Notes: generated by a model from the letters alone, not told the origin. A stretch of DNA of 51,171 nt from Verrucomicrobiales bacterium (GCA_024233215.1 JACKPW010000030.1:1-51171); one strand, 5' to 3'. Counted from the stretch's first letter, positions 33,173-43,074 are shown. A program made the numbers and translations.

Positions 33173-35518
33173 CTAGTGGAGCCCGCCTGCGAACTGAATC
33201 CGCCACCGCACCTTGCCACTGGACGAGGAGTTCAGTGTGAGACGAACGCCCGCCGTTGCTTCACTGACCGTTGCCGTCGTCTTCCCGTCATCCGCACCGA
33301 TCACCTCCACCTGAGAGACCCGCCACGGGCGACCTTCAGTCGGCAGGGCGATCCGGACTTCGCAGGGATCGCCCGCCACAAGTTGGCTGGTGGCGCTCAG
33401 CGTTCGTGAAGTCGCATCCCAGCGTTCCTCGGAGAGATCGACGATCCCCTGGGTTACGTGGCGCGAGGTGCTGAGGATCTCGGGATGCGTTGACGCCGGG
33501 CGAATCGCGAGGACCCGGCAGGTTCCCGGCTCCAGGTGTGCCTGCAGGCTCCCGCGGAACGGCGGCAGGAACTCGCCGGCCCAGTAATCGAAGCCCACAT
33601 ACGACTCCGCCGTCGGCAACCCGAGGCGTTCGGCGCTGATCTCGATTTCGGCCGGTTCCTTCTCCTGCCAGTTGAACAGGCCCACGACGTCGCGTCGCAC
33701 GTCGCCTTGCTCATCCGTAAGCAACCAGGCCTCGGGCATGTCGTGCTCAAAGACGTCCACGGGCCGCGCGTGCCGGCCGTGATTCGGCAGAATGCGCTTC
33801 AGCAAATCGAGGCGCTCCGGCGGCAACTCGGGAAGCCAGTCGCTCGCCACGGTGAGTTGGCCCGAAATGGCCACCCACGAGCAGAGCAGACGGGCGTGCT
33901 CGATCGGCATCGAGGCACGCAAATAGACCGGATCGGGATCGTTGTGCCAGACCCGGCCGTGCAGGAACCAGCGATTCGCACCATGCCAGGGCCCGCGGGT
34001 CAGACCGTTCCACTGCCAGCCGTTGTCCGGGCCGATGCGCATCGCGTCCAACAGGCCCATCGACGCCCCGAACGACCGCATGTTCTGGCTCACGTTGCAG
34101 CCGAGGAAGAAGACGTCGTCGCCCGCCGCCTCCCGGACCAGTCGCAGGCCGCTGCGATACGCCTCGATGGGCGTCACCTCGGGACGATGGAAGACGGCCT
34201 CGCCGAGGTCATCCGGCTTGTAGGCGTTGTTCACGTAGAGGAGTTCAGCGGCCGTGCCCGTCCAGAGTCCATCCATCTTGAAGTACTTGCAGCCCCAATC
34301 GCGGCTGATCTGCCGGGAAACCTCCGCCACGTAATCGCGCGCGGCCGGTTGGGTCATGTCAAGCGAGGTGCCGCCCCAACGGGCCCAATACGGCGTGCCG
34401 TCCGGGCGATGGACAAACCAGTCCTGCTTGTCGGCGAAGAACGGATCGTCCCGATCGCCGGCAAAGGGCATCCACCACAGGCCGGTGGTCAGACCGAGTT
34501 TTGCGAGATGTTCGGACACCGGCTTGAGGCCGTTTGGATACGGGCCTTCCGGGTTCTGGCGAATGAAGATCTTGGCAGGGCCGTTCCGGCGCTTCCCGTC
34601 CTGCCAGTAGTCATCGATCTGGAGGAAACCGAACCCAAACGGCTTGAGTTCACGCGCGGCGAAGTCAGCGAGTTCGGTGAGGTGAACCGCATCGGAGGCC
34701 CCGCCGTGCGGATTGCTGTACCAGGTGCAATAGCCGTCCGGTTGCGGGTGCAGGCGAATGTCGTACCAACGAGCCACGGCATCGGCGTACTGCTCCAACC
34801 CGAGCCGGGCATCCTCGAACCAGCCGATGGCCAGGGTTTCGGATTCCGTGCTCTGCCCGGCGGACACCAGCAACCGGCCATAATCGATGGGCGCGCGCAG
34901 GATGGGAACGCCGTTGGTCACGGAAGAGAACAACACGCCACAGCCGCGATCATGCGTGAGCCACGCGCTGACCACGCCGGCACGGCTGCCGGGATCGGCG
35001 ATGGCCAGGAACACATAGCTGCCACTGTGGCCATCGACGGCTGTCAATCCGGCCGTACCAAGGGCCTTGAGTGAGTCCGCGGGTCGACCGAGATCGAGGC
35101 CCGCCCGCACCACCGGAACGGTGTTGAACCGCCGTGTTTCAGCGGTGGGGTTTGACAGCAACGCCTGCACGAAGACGAACGGTTGGTCCGGGTAGAGAGT
35201 CACGCGACCGCCGGAACTGTCCGACTGCCGCACCTCGATGGCCTGCCCCGCTCCCAGGGGGCCGGCCGGCCGAGCGACGATTCGCGCCATTCCACCGCCC
35301 GAGCCGGCCACGGTCAGGCTGGATGCAAACAGCCTCCCGGTCGGTTTGTGGACCAGGGTGAAGGTGTCGGCCTCCGGCTGCCAGGCGACGCGCAGGACGG
35401 CGTTCTCGATGGCAACGGGTGCGCCCGCGACCGGCGATACGGGGGAGAGCAGGAGGAGCGCAGCGGCGCCAAGCCATCGCGCGGGCAGGAGGAGGCATCG
35501 GGGAACCATGGTGTTCAT
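33173..35518 (-). CDS. Secreted alpha-galactosidase-like glycoside hydrolase (GH36/GH27-like)
   Basis: 781 residues from ATG 35518, with a signal peptide (LGAAALLLLSPVSPVAGA). A beta-rich N-terminal domain is followed by a (beta/alpha)8 barrel with GFGFLQIDDYWQDGKRRNG, LGLTTGLWWMPFAG and CKYFKMDGLWTG. The Asp of KMDG (near residue 416) fits the clan D nucleophile. C-terminal beta-sandwich domains end the protein. The family hydrolyses alpha-galactosides, or sometimes other alpha-linked sugars; substrate specificity is not visible. Export suggests plant- or algal-polysaccharide degradation, common in Verrucomicrobiota. It stands alone, without a sugar operon. Confidence 0.85.
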   Translation of the reverse strand: MNTMVPRCLLLPARWLGAAALLLLSPVSPVAGAPVAIENAVLRVAWQPEADTFTLVHKPTGRLFASSLTVAGSGGGMARIVARPAGPLGAGQAIEVRQSDSSGGRVTLYPDQPFVFVQALLSNPTAETRRFNTVPVVRAGLDLGRPADSLKALGTAGLTAVDGHSGSYVFLAIADPGSRAGVVSAWLTHDRGCGVLFSSVTNGVPILRAPIDYGRLLVSAGQSTESETLAIGWFEDARLGLEQYADAVARWYDIRLHPQPDGYCTWYSNPHGGASDAVHLTELADFAARELKPFGFGFLQIDDYWQDGKRRNGPAKIFIRQNPEGPYPNGLKPVSEHLAKLGLTTGLWWMPFAGDRDDPFFADKQDWFVHRPDGTPYWARWGGTSLDMTQPAARDYVAEVSRQISRDWGCKYFKMDGLWTGTAAELLYVNNAYKPDDLGEAVFHRPEVTPIEAYRSGLRLVREAAGDDVFFLGCNVSQNMRSFGASMGLLDAMRIGPDNGWQWNGLTRGPWHGANRWFLHGRVWHNDPDPVYLRASMPIEHARLLCSWVAISGQLTVASDWLPELPPERLDLLKRILPNHGRHARPVDVFEHDMPEAWLLTDEQGDVRRDVVGLFNWQEKEPAEIEISAERLGLPTAESYVGFDYWAGEFLPPFRGSLQAHLEPGTCRVLAIRPASTHPEILSTSRHVTQGIVDLSEERWDATSRTLSATSQLVAGDPCEVRIALPTEGRPWRVSQVEVIGADDGKTTATVSEATAGVRLTLNSSSSGKVRWRIQFAGGLH

Positions 35519-35981
35519 CTTGTGACGGCGCGACCATGCCCCCGGAGGCACGGCGGCTTCAAGCCGCAAGGCCCGGCCTTGGGCTCATCCCGGGACGAGG
35601 ATGCAGGGGAGACACCCGCAAGCATCCTCCCCATCAACCCGCCGTCGTGAGCCCCACCGGAGAAAGTCTTCGCGTGGAAGAGCGTACGGTGCTAGTAGTG
35701 CCCCCATGCCGATGGTCCTGCGGATCGAGTCATTTCGGTTCCATGCTTTTCGGACGAGGGGGGCGAAGCTCCGCATCTCCCCGTCCGGACGCCTGACAAG
35801 GACTGGAGGTTCCGGATCGAACCGGACATCCGACCTGCCCGCAACCGTGGCCGAGGGCATCAGGATTCCCGCAATCCTCGCGAGCCGGTTCCCGTCGCCG
35901 CCGAACGCCTGATCACTCCAAACCGAGGGCCGGGCACCCTGCTTCGCTCCAACGAGAAAGCTGCAAGCCGATAGACAGACC
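35519..35981. other. Intergenic region, nothing recognised
   Basis: About 460 bases of divergent spacer between the galactosidase start (minus strand) and the VOC gene (plus strand). It should hold both promoters. Open frames on both strands here lack homology and plausible starts. Confidence 0.4.
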
Positions 35982-36473
35982 ATGAGCACTCCCGTCAAAC
36001 CCGTTCCCGAAGGGTACCACTCGGTCACGCCCTACCTGATCCTCAAGGACGCCGCAAAGGCCATCGAGTTCTACGGCCAGGTCTTCGGTGCCACGGAGTC
36101 GTGCCGGATGCCCACGCCGGACGGCAAGGTGGCCCACGCCGAACTGAGGATCGGGGATTCGTGCGTCATGCTGGCGGACGAAAACGAAGCGGTCCAGGCC
36201 CGCAGCCCGCTCACGATCGGTGACACCAGCGTAAACCTGCTGCTTTACATCGAGGACGTCGACACTGTGGTCAGGCGCGCCGTGGCGGCCGGTGCCACAC
36301 TGCTGATGGAAGTGAAGGACCAGTTCTACGGGGATCGCAGCGGGACGTTCGTGGATCCGTTCGGCCACAAGTGGACCGTCGCGACGCACATTGAAGACCT
36401 GACTCCGGAGGAAATGGAGCGCCGGGCCAAGGAACTCCTCACGGGAACGGCTTCGCAGCCCCCCGCCGAGTAG
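35982..36473 (+). CDS. VOC-superfamily (PhnB/glyoxalase-like) protein
   Basis: A 163-residue vicinal-oxygen-chelate protein. YHSVTPYLILKDAAKAIEFY and VFGATESCRM form the first beta-alpha-beta-beta-beta unit. Repeat two holds VNLLLYIEDVDTVVRRAVAA, then FYGDRSGTFVDPFGHKWTVA. The latter is the typical PhnB-like ending, with the metal-ligand region partly conserved. Such proteins are dioxygenase/glyoxalase relatives or binding proteins whose substrates are often unknown. This is the only plus-strand gene in the right half, set alone between divergent and convergent neighbours. Confidence 0.88.
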   Translation: MSTPVKPVPEGYHSVTPYLILKDAAKAIEFYGQVFGATESCRMPTPDGKVAHAELRIGDSCVMLADENEAVQARSPLTIGDTSVNLLLYIEDVDTVVRRAVAAGATLLMEVKDQFYGDRSGTFVDPFGHKWTVATHIEDLTPEEMERRAKELLTGTASQPPAE

Positions 36474-36516
36474 TGCGCTCCCGGCTGCGTCCGACGGATC
36501 TCGAAGCGCGCGCCCG

Positions 36517-37128
36517 TCAGGCGGCGGTCACCACGTCGCGAATGGCCGCCAGGAGTTCCGCGTGATCCTCGAACGCGCGAAACTGCGGAAACTCCTCCCG
36601 CACGTTCGCCGGTGCCCGAAACAGCAATCCCACATCCGCCTCCGCCAGCATCGTGGTGTCATTGTAGGAATCCCCGCCGGCAATCACGTGGTAGTTGAGT
36701 GACTTGAAGGCCGCCACCGCCCGGCGCTTCTGATCCGGAATACGCAGCATGTAATCCACGACCCGGTCGTCCTCCACCACCAACCGATGGCAAAGCAGCG
36801 CCGGAAACTCCAACCGGCGCACGAGGGGAAGGGCGAACTGCTCGAAGGTGTCCGACAGGATCACCACTTGCGTAAACTCGCGCAGCCCCCGGATGAACTC
36901 CACGGCCCCCTCCAGCGGGCGCAGGGTGCTGATCACGGCCTGGATGTCCGAGAGCTTCAGTCCGTGCTCTGCCAGCAACTCCAGACGGCCCCGCATCAGC
37001 ACGTCATAATCCGGCTCGTCGCGGGTGGTCCGGCGCAGGCCGGCAATGCCGGTCTTGTCCGCCACGGCGATCCAGATCTCCGGCGTCAGCACGCCTTCCA
37101 TGTCCAGCGTCACAATCGACTGCTTCAC
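36517..37128 (-). CDS. thrH: ThrH: phosphoserine phosphatase/homoserine phosphotransferase
   Basis: 203 residues from GTG 37128; the frame extends to a TTG at 37176, but the family starts here (VKQSIVTLDMEGVLTPEIW). HAD motifs: LDMEGV (catalytic Asp plus D/E), then VVILSDTFEQFALPL (motif II Ser), then KRRAV (Lys) and VIAGGDSYNDTTML (motif IV). ThrH enzymes dephosphorylate phosphoserine and can pass the phosphate to homoserine, linking serine and threonine synthesis. The length matches family members (about 205). It follows the monophosphatase gene on the same strand with a 61-base gap. Confidence 0.9.
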   Translation of the reverse strand: MKQSIVTLDMEGVLTPEIWIAVADKTGIAGLRRTTRDEPDYDVLMRGRLELLAEHGLKLSDIQAVISTLRPLEGAVEFIRGLREFTQVVILSDTFEQFALPLVRRLEFPALLCHRLVVEDDRVVDYMLRIPDQKRRAVAAFKSLNYHVIAGGDSYNDTTMLAEADVGLLFRAPANVREEFPQFRAFEDHAELLAAIRDVVTAA

Positions 37129-37189
37129 GGCGCGGAACTGTTCCAAAGCCACGGGGACGGTGTCGAGGGAAACCAACTAATGAACCGCA

Positions 37190-38005
37190 TCACGCGGCGG
37201 TCTCCCTCCGGATCGCCTCCACCAGCACCGGATGCAGCGCCCGGCTGGCCCCCAGGACAGCGAAAGTCCGACCCATTCCCGCCGGTGTCAGCGCGAATTC
37301 AATCGGGCTGCCATCCAGATGGGTCATCCGGCCGCCCGCCTCCTCGAACAGGCCCACGGCTGCCGCGATGTCCCAGATGCGCGTCGCGTGGTTCAGGCAG
37401 GCCCCAAATCGACCATCCACCGTCAGGACGAAATCGAGCATGGAATTGGTCGCCCGCACGTTGCGGACCCGCCGGGCCAACCCCGCCAGCAGAATGCCCT
37501 GGCGCCGGGCCTCCACCTCGTCCAAGGCCGGGTCGAAGCTGTAGCCGAGCAGCAGTTTGCGCAGATCGGTTCCGGCGGTCACCGACACACGCCGGTCCCC
37601 CCGCCAGGCCCCCTGCCCGGTCGCTGCAGCATAGGTCACCCCATCCACCGGCAGGTGAATGGCCGAAGCCACCGGGACGACACCATCGAGTGCCGCCACC
37701 ATCACGCCGAACCACGGCAGGCCGGCGATGAAGTTCGACGTGCCGTCCAGCGGATCCACCACCCAGGTCCGCCCCGAACGCCCCGGCCGAAAGCCGGATT
37801 CCTCCGCCACAATCCCATCCTCGGGGAAGCGCTCCGTCAACCAGGCCAGGATCACCCGCTCGGACTCCAGGTCCGCCTCACTCACCACGCTGGCCCAGCT
37901 TTCCTTCGCCCGGACGCCACGCACCTGGCCGAAGTGCTTCAGCAACACCTCGCCGCCCAGGCGGCTCACCGTGATCGCCGCCTCCCGAAGTTGTTCGTTG
38001 GTCAC
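37190..38005 (-). CDS. Inositol-monophosphatase-family phosphatase
   Basis: 271 residues from GTG 38005 (VTNEQLREAAITVSRLGGEV). The frame is open further upstream to 38104, but that part is unlike the family. Metal-binding motifs: IVAEESG (Glu), then WVVDPLDGTSNFIAGLPWF (D-P-L-D-G-T) and the late IWDIAAAVGLFEEAGG (W-D). These are the three signature sites of the Li+-sensitive phosphatase fold (SuhB/CysQ/IMPase). The true substrate (inositol-P, histidinol-P, PAP) is not clear; a histidinol-phosphatase role is one option. It follows the FtsK-like gene with a 95-base gap. Confidence 0.88.
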   Translation of the reverse strand: MTNEQLREAAITVSRLGGEVLLKHFGQVRGVRAKESWASVVSEADLESERVILAWLTERFPEDGIVAEESGFRPGRSGRTWVVDPLDGTSNFIAGLPWFGVMVAALDGVVPVASAIHLPVDGVTYAAATGQGAWRGDRRVSVTAGTDLRKLLLGYSFDPALDEVEARRQGILLAGLARRVRNVRATNSMLDFVLTVDGRFGACLNHATRIWDIAAAVGLFEEAGGRMTHLDGSPIEFALTPAGMGRTFAVLGASRALHPVLVEAIRRETAA

Positions 38006-38100
38006 ACCGCTGCTCGTAGGCGAACATCCTACCTGCCGGATCGCCGGTGTCCAACCCGCACGCTTCGGCGGGCCCCTCCCGAACGGGACCTTTCGCCGGA

Positions 38101-41100
38101 TCATCCCCGCTGCCGCAGCGCCTGCGCGACCTCATCCAGCCAATCCGGACCGGGCATCGCATACGGGCGGAACGTCTCCAGGACACCCTCCTGACCGTCG
38201 AGGAAGATGGCCCGGTAGAGTCCCAGCGCATTCGCCTTCGGCGTGTCGATCAGGAGCGCGGAGTCGTTCGCGCTCATCTGAAACACCACGCGCATTTCGA
38301 ATTCGCTCATCGCCTTGCGGTTGAGGAATCGCCCCAGGGTGTTGCCCGAATCGCACGTGCAGATCAGGTGGATTCCATGCGCCGCACCGTCGCTCACCAC
38401 CCTCTGGAACTGCGCCGCCGGCGTCGGGGCCCCGCCGGAATCCTCCAGGGAAAAGCTGAACTCGTCCTCCTGCCGCAACTCCTTGAACCGGGCGAGGTCA
38501 TGCACCAGCACGTAGACCGGGGGCGCCGTCTCGGCCAACGTCGGATCGCTCCGCCGATCCAGTTCCGCCACCAGGGCGGTCAACGCCTCACCAACCCCGC
38601 CGCCCCGCACCAACTCCACTCCCTGTGGCACAACCGCCGCAACCCGCTCCAGGAAACGCCGTTCGGCGGAATCGGCCGGAGCCCGGCTGAGCACCACGAA
38701 TTGCGCCCCTCCAATGGGGAACTGGGCGGCGAGTGAAATCGTCGAGAGCCCGAGCATCGTCAGGATCTCCTCGTCGCGCTGACCAACCACGAGCAGGTGA
38801 TTGCCGCTCTGGCGTTCGAAGACGGCTTCGGTCGGGCCCTTGATCGCATTGGGCGCTCCCAACCAGGCCCGGCCCACCCCGGTTGCCCCGGGTGCCGGCT
38901 TCGCCAGGGCCTGCCGCAACAGAGAATTCTCACGCACGTCCGAAGGCGCGTTTCCTTCAAAAACCAATGGCGCCGAATCCGTCAGCCCGGCGGCGGCGGC
39001 CCGCTCCCGAACCCGTCGCAGGGCGCCATCGCGCGTGACATCGTCCAGCCAAACGACCTGGAACGGACTGTTCCCCTCGAGCCTCCCGGAGGCATCGTTG
39101 TAGATGGCCTCGCCGGGCCGGGACAGCATGCGAGGCGCCGGGTTGTCCTCGTCCATCACCAGGTAGGCATCGGCTTCGTTGCATTGCAGCGCCACGCGCA
39201 CCACCATCTGGCCAAGCGTGGTCCGCGCCAGCGTGTAGGCACCTCCCAGGGTCTGGGAACCAAGCAGCACGTGAATCCCAAACGCGCGGCCCTGGCGAAC
39301 GATGCGATCCAGCAACATCGCCGCCGTCTGCGCCACGCGGTCGTCCTCCGTGAAGAACTCCTGAAACTCGTCGATGATCAGCAGCGTCCGCGGCAGGCAT
39401 TCCTCCCCACCCGCGCGCTGGTAACCCGGCAGATCCTGCACCCCGAGCCGCCGGTAAAGTTCGCCGCGCCGCCGCATTTCCTCATCCACCCGCTGCAAGA
39501 CGCTCAGCCCGAATTCGCGATCACTCTCAATCGCCACCACCCGCGCATGCGGCAGCCGGTGGGTGGCGTAGCACTTGAACTCGACCCCCTTCTTGAAATC
39601 CACCAGGTAGAATTCCACCTGGTCCGGGCGACACCACAGCGCCAGGTTCGTAATGATGACGTGGAAGAGGTTCGACTTGCCCGACCCGGTCTTGCCGGCG
39701 ATCAGCACGTGCTGGCGGGTGGCCCTGCCGAGGGCCAGAAACTGGCGCTTGGTCGCCCCGGTGAGTCCGACCGGGACGCGCAATTCCTCACCGGTCGTTT
39801 CACTCCACATCGAGCTCTCCTCGGGCATGATCTCGGTGAAGGGCACCTCGACCCGGCCGGCGTCGATGCTGGATCTCCCAATGCGATGGAGCAGCTCGAT
39901 GGCCAGCTCCGGTGGCGGGGCACTGTCCAACTCGACCCCCACACCGTCCTGGGGAGCACCGGCGAGAAGGAAGCGAGCGCCATCATGGCGGACGTTGGCC
40001 GCCTGATCACGCAAGTCCCCGGGCGCCACCGTCGCGGGCAACGGCTTGCGCCGGTCCCAGTGCAGCCACGTGAAAACGCCACAACGCGGTCCGCTGGCCA
40101 GGACGCTGAGCAACCGGCTCGCCGCCACCTCGGTGAAGCCGGTGGGAAAGTCCGCGATGACCAGGAAACGGTATTTCTCCGCCATCCGCCCCGCCTCTGC
40201 GTTGTAGTCCGCAATGGTGGCGAACTCGTTGCGCAGATACATCTGCGTGACCTTTTCGATGTGGGCGTTGAGCGCGGCCAGCCGTTCCTCGATCTGGCCC
40301 GATTGTGTCCAGATGCGACTGTTGATGAGTTGCTCCTCGTAGTCGGCCAGATGCATGAAGCCGGCGAAACTCTCGCCAAGCCCCACCGGGTCCAGCAGGG
40401 TGAAGTCCCCCTTGCCGGGCGGCACTGTTGCCAGCATACGGAGGGCCAGTCCATTGAGGGCATCCAGCGCCTGCGTCCGCCCCGCGTCGCCGGTCTCAAG
40501 CACCAGCGTGCCCGCCTCCGGCAGCATCAGGGTCAGGGGCAGCTCAAGCGAGCCGGACCACGGCAACTGCAGGCGTGACCCCGCCGGTATCCCGCCGGTC
40601 AGTTCCGCCAATTGCACCCGGAGCCGGCCGAACCCGACCTGCGGCGCGAACTTCACCGGCGGTTCCCAGCGGGTCCAGACCGGGGCGGTCCACGGGGGGA
40701 ACACCGCCTCCATCGCCTCCTGCCCGGCCCTGAACGTCCGTGAAAACTCAGCCATCCCGGCTTCCCACCCGGCGGCCGTTTGCGTCCAGTCCGCCGCCTT
40801 CCCCGACGCGCCATCCGCCTCCTCGCGCAGAATCGCCTCATCGGCCTCGCCGGCTCGGGCCTCGAACTGCTGGCGCAGACCGGCCTCGGCCTCCGCCTGC
40901 CGTGCTGCCAGTCCGGCTTCCAGGCCCGCCACCGTCCGCCGCCGCCGATCCTCCGCGCGCCCGGACTTGGCGGCGAGGTTCTCCGCCCAGGCGAGCCGCG
41001 ATTGTTCCGCCTGGGCCAGCGCAGAGGTCCAGCGTTCATCAAGCGACTGAACCACCGCCGCGTTCCGCGCCTCGATCCGCTGGACCGCCGCCGCGTGGCG

Positions 41101-42006
41101 TTCCACGGCGTTCGCCTCAATCGACGCCCGGCAGTCGTGGCCGGCCGCCAGGGCTTTCGCGAGCGCCCGGGCCGCCCCGGCGCTCAACCCGCGTCCCAGT
41201 CCCCACAACGCAACCACGGCCCCCGTGAAACACGCCAGCGAGATTCCCGCGTGTTCCAGCGTGAGGCCGGAGCGCCCCAGTTGCGGCAGCGCGTACACCG
41301 CCGCGGCATGCCCCCCCACCACCAGCAGCCAAAGCAGCCACAACGGAAAATGGCGGAACAGCACGGGCAGCAGCAGCCGGCGAATCCGGCGCAGCCCCTG
41401 CTCCGCCTTCACCAACTCGCCGCGCAAAGCGTCGAGCTGCTTTTCCGGTTCACCGGGAAGCGCAACCGGTTCCCCGGTCGACGCATGGTCCAGCCGCCTC
41501 GCCAGCCCGCGATACGCCGCGAGCGTGTCACGGCCCCGCGCCTCCAGGGTCAAGAGGACATGTTCCTCCGCCGCCAGTTCTCCCAGAAACGTCTCGTGCG
41601 TCTGCTGTGCCTCCTTCAGCGCGTCCTCGTGGTTGCGACTGTTCTGGAGCTGCTCGCGCTGGATGCGGAACTTCGCCCGCCCCTCCGACTCCTCAATCTG
41701 CTGCTTGCGGAATCGACGGGCAGCCTCGGTGGCCCGCCGGATGCGCTCCTCCCGGGCGGCCGCCTTCGCGGCCAGTTCCTCCCGCTGCCTGGAGAACTCC
41801 GCCCGCAACTCCCGCAGCGCCTCCTCCTGTTCCTGCCGGAACCGGGAGGCGGTCGCCGCCCGTCGTCGCTCCCGCCGTTCCGAAGCGGATTTCAACCCCC
41901 CGGCCAGATCCGTCTCGCGCGCCACGGTGGCACGCACCGTCTCCCCCAGGCGGGCCAGGAGATCGGCGGTTTCATTCGCAGTGGGCGGTCTAGTCACAGT
42001 CGGCAT
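38101..42006 (-). CDS. EssC/FtsK-like ATPase of a type VII-like secretion locus
   Basis: A 1301-residue FtsK/SpoIIIE-family protein. The N-terminal ~200 residues are a charged coiled coil. Two hydrophobic segments near residues 205-265 (LLWLLVVGGHAAAVYAL, ISLACFTGAVVALWGLG) follow, then more coiled coil. The active ATPase has Walker A IAGKTGSGKSNLFHVI near 775 and Walker B LLIIDEFQEFF near 874. A second, degenerate ATPase domain follows (HLLVVGQRDEEILTMLG), as in EccC/EssC where later domains often lose activity. The linked WXG100 gene supports a secretion role; no EccB/D/E-like partner genes are nearby. The start at ATG 42006 overlaps the upstream gene by 17 bases. Confidence 0.85.
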   Translation of the reverse strand: MPTVTRPPTANETADLLARLGETVRATVARETDLAGGLKSASERRERRRAATASRFRQEQEEALRELRAEFSRQREELAAKAAAREERIRRATEAARRFRKQQIEESEGRAKFRIQREQLQNSRNHEDALKEAQQTHETFLGELAAEEHVLLTLEARGRDTLAAYRGLARRLDHASTGEPVALPGEPEKQLDALRGELVKAEQGLRRIRRLLLPVLFRHFPLWLLWLLVVGGHAAAVYALPQLGRSGLTLEHAGISLACFTGAVVALWGLGRGLSAGAARALAKALAAGHDCRASIEANAVERHAAAVQRIEARNAAVVQSLDERWTSALAQAEQSRLAWAENLAAKSGRAEDRRRRTVAGLEAGLAARQAEAEAGLRQQFEARAGEADEAILREEADGASGKAADWTQTAAGWEAGMAEFSRTFRAGQEAMEAVFPPWTAPVWTRWEPPVKFAPQVGFGRLRVQLAELTGGIPAGSRLQLPWSGSLELPLTLMLPEAGTLVLETGDAGRTQALDALNGLALRMLATVPPGKGDFTLLDPVGLGESFAGFMHLADYEEQLINSRIWTQSGQIEERLAALNAHIEKVTQMYLRNEFATIADYNAEAGRMAEKYRFLVIADFPTGFTEVAASRLLSVLASGPRCGVFTWLHWDRRKPLPATVAPGDLRDQAANVRHDGARFLLAGAPQDGVGVELDSAPPPELAIELLHRIGRSSIDAGRVEVPFTEIMPEESSMWSETTGEELRVPVGLTGATKRQFLALGRATRQHVLIAGKTGSGKSNLFHVIITNLALWCRPDQVEFYLVDFKKGVEFKCYATHRLPHARVVAIESDREFGLSVLQRVDEEMRRRGELYRRLGVQDLPGYQRAGGEECLPRTLLIIDEFQEFFTEDDRVAQTAAMLLDRIVRQGRAFGIHVLLGSQTLGGAYTLARTTLGQMVVRVALQCNEADAYLVMDEDNPAPRMLSRPGEAIYNDASGRLEGNSPFQVVWLDDVTRDGALRRVRERAAAAGLTDSAPLVFEGNAPSDVRENSLLRQALAKPAPGATGVGRAWLGAPNAIKGPTEAVFERQSGNHLLVVGQRDEEILTMLGLSTISLAAQFPIGGAQFVVLSRAPADSAERRFLERVAAVVPQGVELVRGGGVGEALTALVAELDRRSDPTLAETAPPVYVLVHDLARFKELRQEDEFSFSLEDSGGAPTPAAQFQRVVSDGAAHGIHLICTCDSGNTLGRFLNRKAMSEFEMRVVFQMSANDSALLIDTPKANALGLYRAIFLDGQEGVLETFRPYAMPGPDWLDEVAQALRQRG

Positions 42007-42202
42007 GAATCTGGTGCAACAGGCGATCCAGGTTTTCGAGATCGGATACCGCGCGGTTCACCCCCGCCAACAGTTCGGAGAGATACTGCTGCTCGAACTC
42101 CAGGGACTTCGCATCGTTCCAGGAATCCCGCGTGGACTCCCAACGCCCTTGCAGCTCCTTCGTGAGCGCCAGCAAACGAGCACGACTGCCGTGGATGTTC
42201 AC
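41990..42202 (-). CDS. Small helical WXG-like protein (70 aa)
   Basis: From GTG 42202, which overlaps the upstream stop (GTGA). It contains RWESTRDSWNDAKSLEFEQQ, with a W-x3-R-x2-W-x-D pattern, followed by two helices. Size and helix-turn-helix hairpin layout resemble short WXG100/ESAT-6-like proteins, but the exact motif (W-N-D) is divergent. Translation is coupled to both neighbours. It is probably a component or substrate of the type VII-like machine. Confidence 0.65.
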   Translation of the reverse strand: MNIHGSRARLLALTKELQGRWESTRDSWNDAKSLEFEQQYLSELLAGVNRAVSDLENLDRLLHQIHADCD

Positions 42203-42798
42203 GGGGCCCCTCCCGGTTGCGGCTTTCCACCCGGGCTTTCCGCCGGGTCCTCCTGGGAAGCTTCCCCCGCACCGGCCGCCAGCGTGGGCGTGCCGGCTGC
42301 CGGGTCCGCGGGACGCTCCCCCGCTGGTTTCACTTCCGCATACGCCTGCAGGGTCTGGACGGCCTGTCCAAGCCAGCGCGCGCCCTCTCCCATGTCGTGG
42401 ATCAACGTATGCCGAAGGTGCTCCGTACGTCGGAAGAGGGGAGCCACCCGGCTGTCGTATTGCTGGCTCCAGCGACGGATGCGCCGCAGTTTCTCCTCCG
42501 CCTCCTCAACCGCCCGTCGTGCCTTGCTGACGGCGTGTTGCCGCGGACTGAGGTCGTCGTGAAAACCGGAAATCCGGGCGCTGAACAGTTCCTGTTCCTT
42601 CTGCTCCAGGTCATGCCGACGCCGACGCCGCTCGCGCTCCCAATGGGCCCGGCGGTCCCCCTCGATCCAGTTCCGGGTACGGATCACCTCGTCGCTCACC
42701 TCGTCCAGGGTGGCCCCCGCCTTGGTCAGGTAGATCAGCAGGCTCGCCCGGAACTGCTCCAGGACCTCCACCGACCGGACCTTGGCACGCGGAACCAT
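42199..42798 (-). CDS. Coiled-coil protein of the type VII-like locus (199 aa)
   Basis: From ATG 42798. Residues about 5-145 form long charged helices (DEVSDEVIRTRNWIEGDRRA, then KARRAVEEAEEKLRRIRRWS). The C-terminus is a Pro/Ala/Gly-rich disordered tail. No known domain. It lies 3 bases after the WXG100 gene and overlaps the next start by GTGA, so it belongs to the same operon. A structural or substrate-adaptor role is inferred from the context only. Confidence 0.7.
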   Translation of the reverse strand: MVPRAKVRSVEVLEQFRASLLIYLTKAGATLDEVSDEVIRTRNWIEGDRRAHWERERRRRRHDLEQKEQELFSARISGFHDDLSPRQHAVSKARRAVEEAEEKLRRIRRWSQQYDSRVAPLFRRTEHLRHTLIHDMGEGARWLGQAVQTLQAYAEVKPAGERPADPAAGTPTLAAGAGEASQEDPAESPGGKPQPGGAP

Positions 42799-42801
42799 CG
42801 G

Positions 42802-43074
42802 CTAACGCTGTTCCAGGTATTCCTCAATCCGACGCGCCTTGCGCAACAGGAACGGCACGTGGCGGTCGGAGACTTCCACGAACTTCTTCAGCGCCTTCAT
42901 GGTCTGCTTGAAGTCCTCGGCAAAACGGCCGTGTTCCTGGTCCTGCCAGGTGTCTCCCAGCGCGGCGAACCGGGCATGCAGGAGGCTCATGCGGTTCTGG
43001 AGATCCCCGTTGAAACGCTTCAACTCGTCGGCGAAGCGCCGGACCTCCTCGGGATCCATGATGGCTTGCGGCAT
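42802..43074 (-). CDS. WXG100-family (ESAT-6-like) protein
   Basis: 90 residues from ATG 43074. Two helices are joined at LGDTWQDQEHGRFAEDF, with W43-x-D45 at the position where WXG100 proteins have W-x-G. The C-terminal helix ends in a charged tail. Length and layout fit type VII secretion substrates or structural partners. It lies directly before the coiled-coil gene and upstream of the FtsK-like ATPase, the usual pairing of WXG100 protein with EssC-like motor. Confidence 0.8.
   Translation of the reverse strand: MPQAIMDPEEVRRFADELKRFNGDLQNRMSLLHARFAALGDTWQDQEHGRFAEDFKQTMKALKKFVEVSDRHVPFLLRKARRIEEYLEQR

Noticed and set aside
35585..36028. A 147-codon minus-strand frame in the spacer before the VOC gene
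   Set aside because: It overlaps the VOC gene start on the opposite strand, has no recognisable motif and reads like translated spacer.
38797..42562. Long plus-strand frames opposite the FtsK-like gene
   Set aside because: Shadow frames of high-GC DNA, rich in Arg/Pro/His with no motifs, opposite a gene with clear ATPase motifs.
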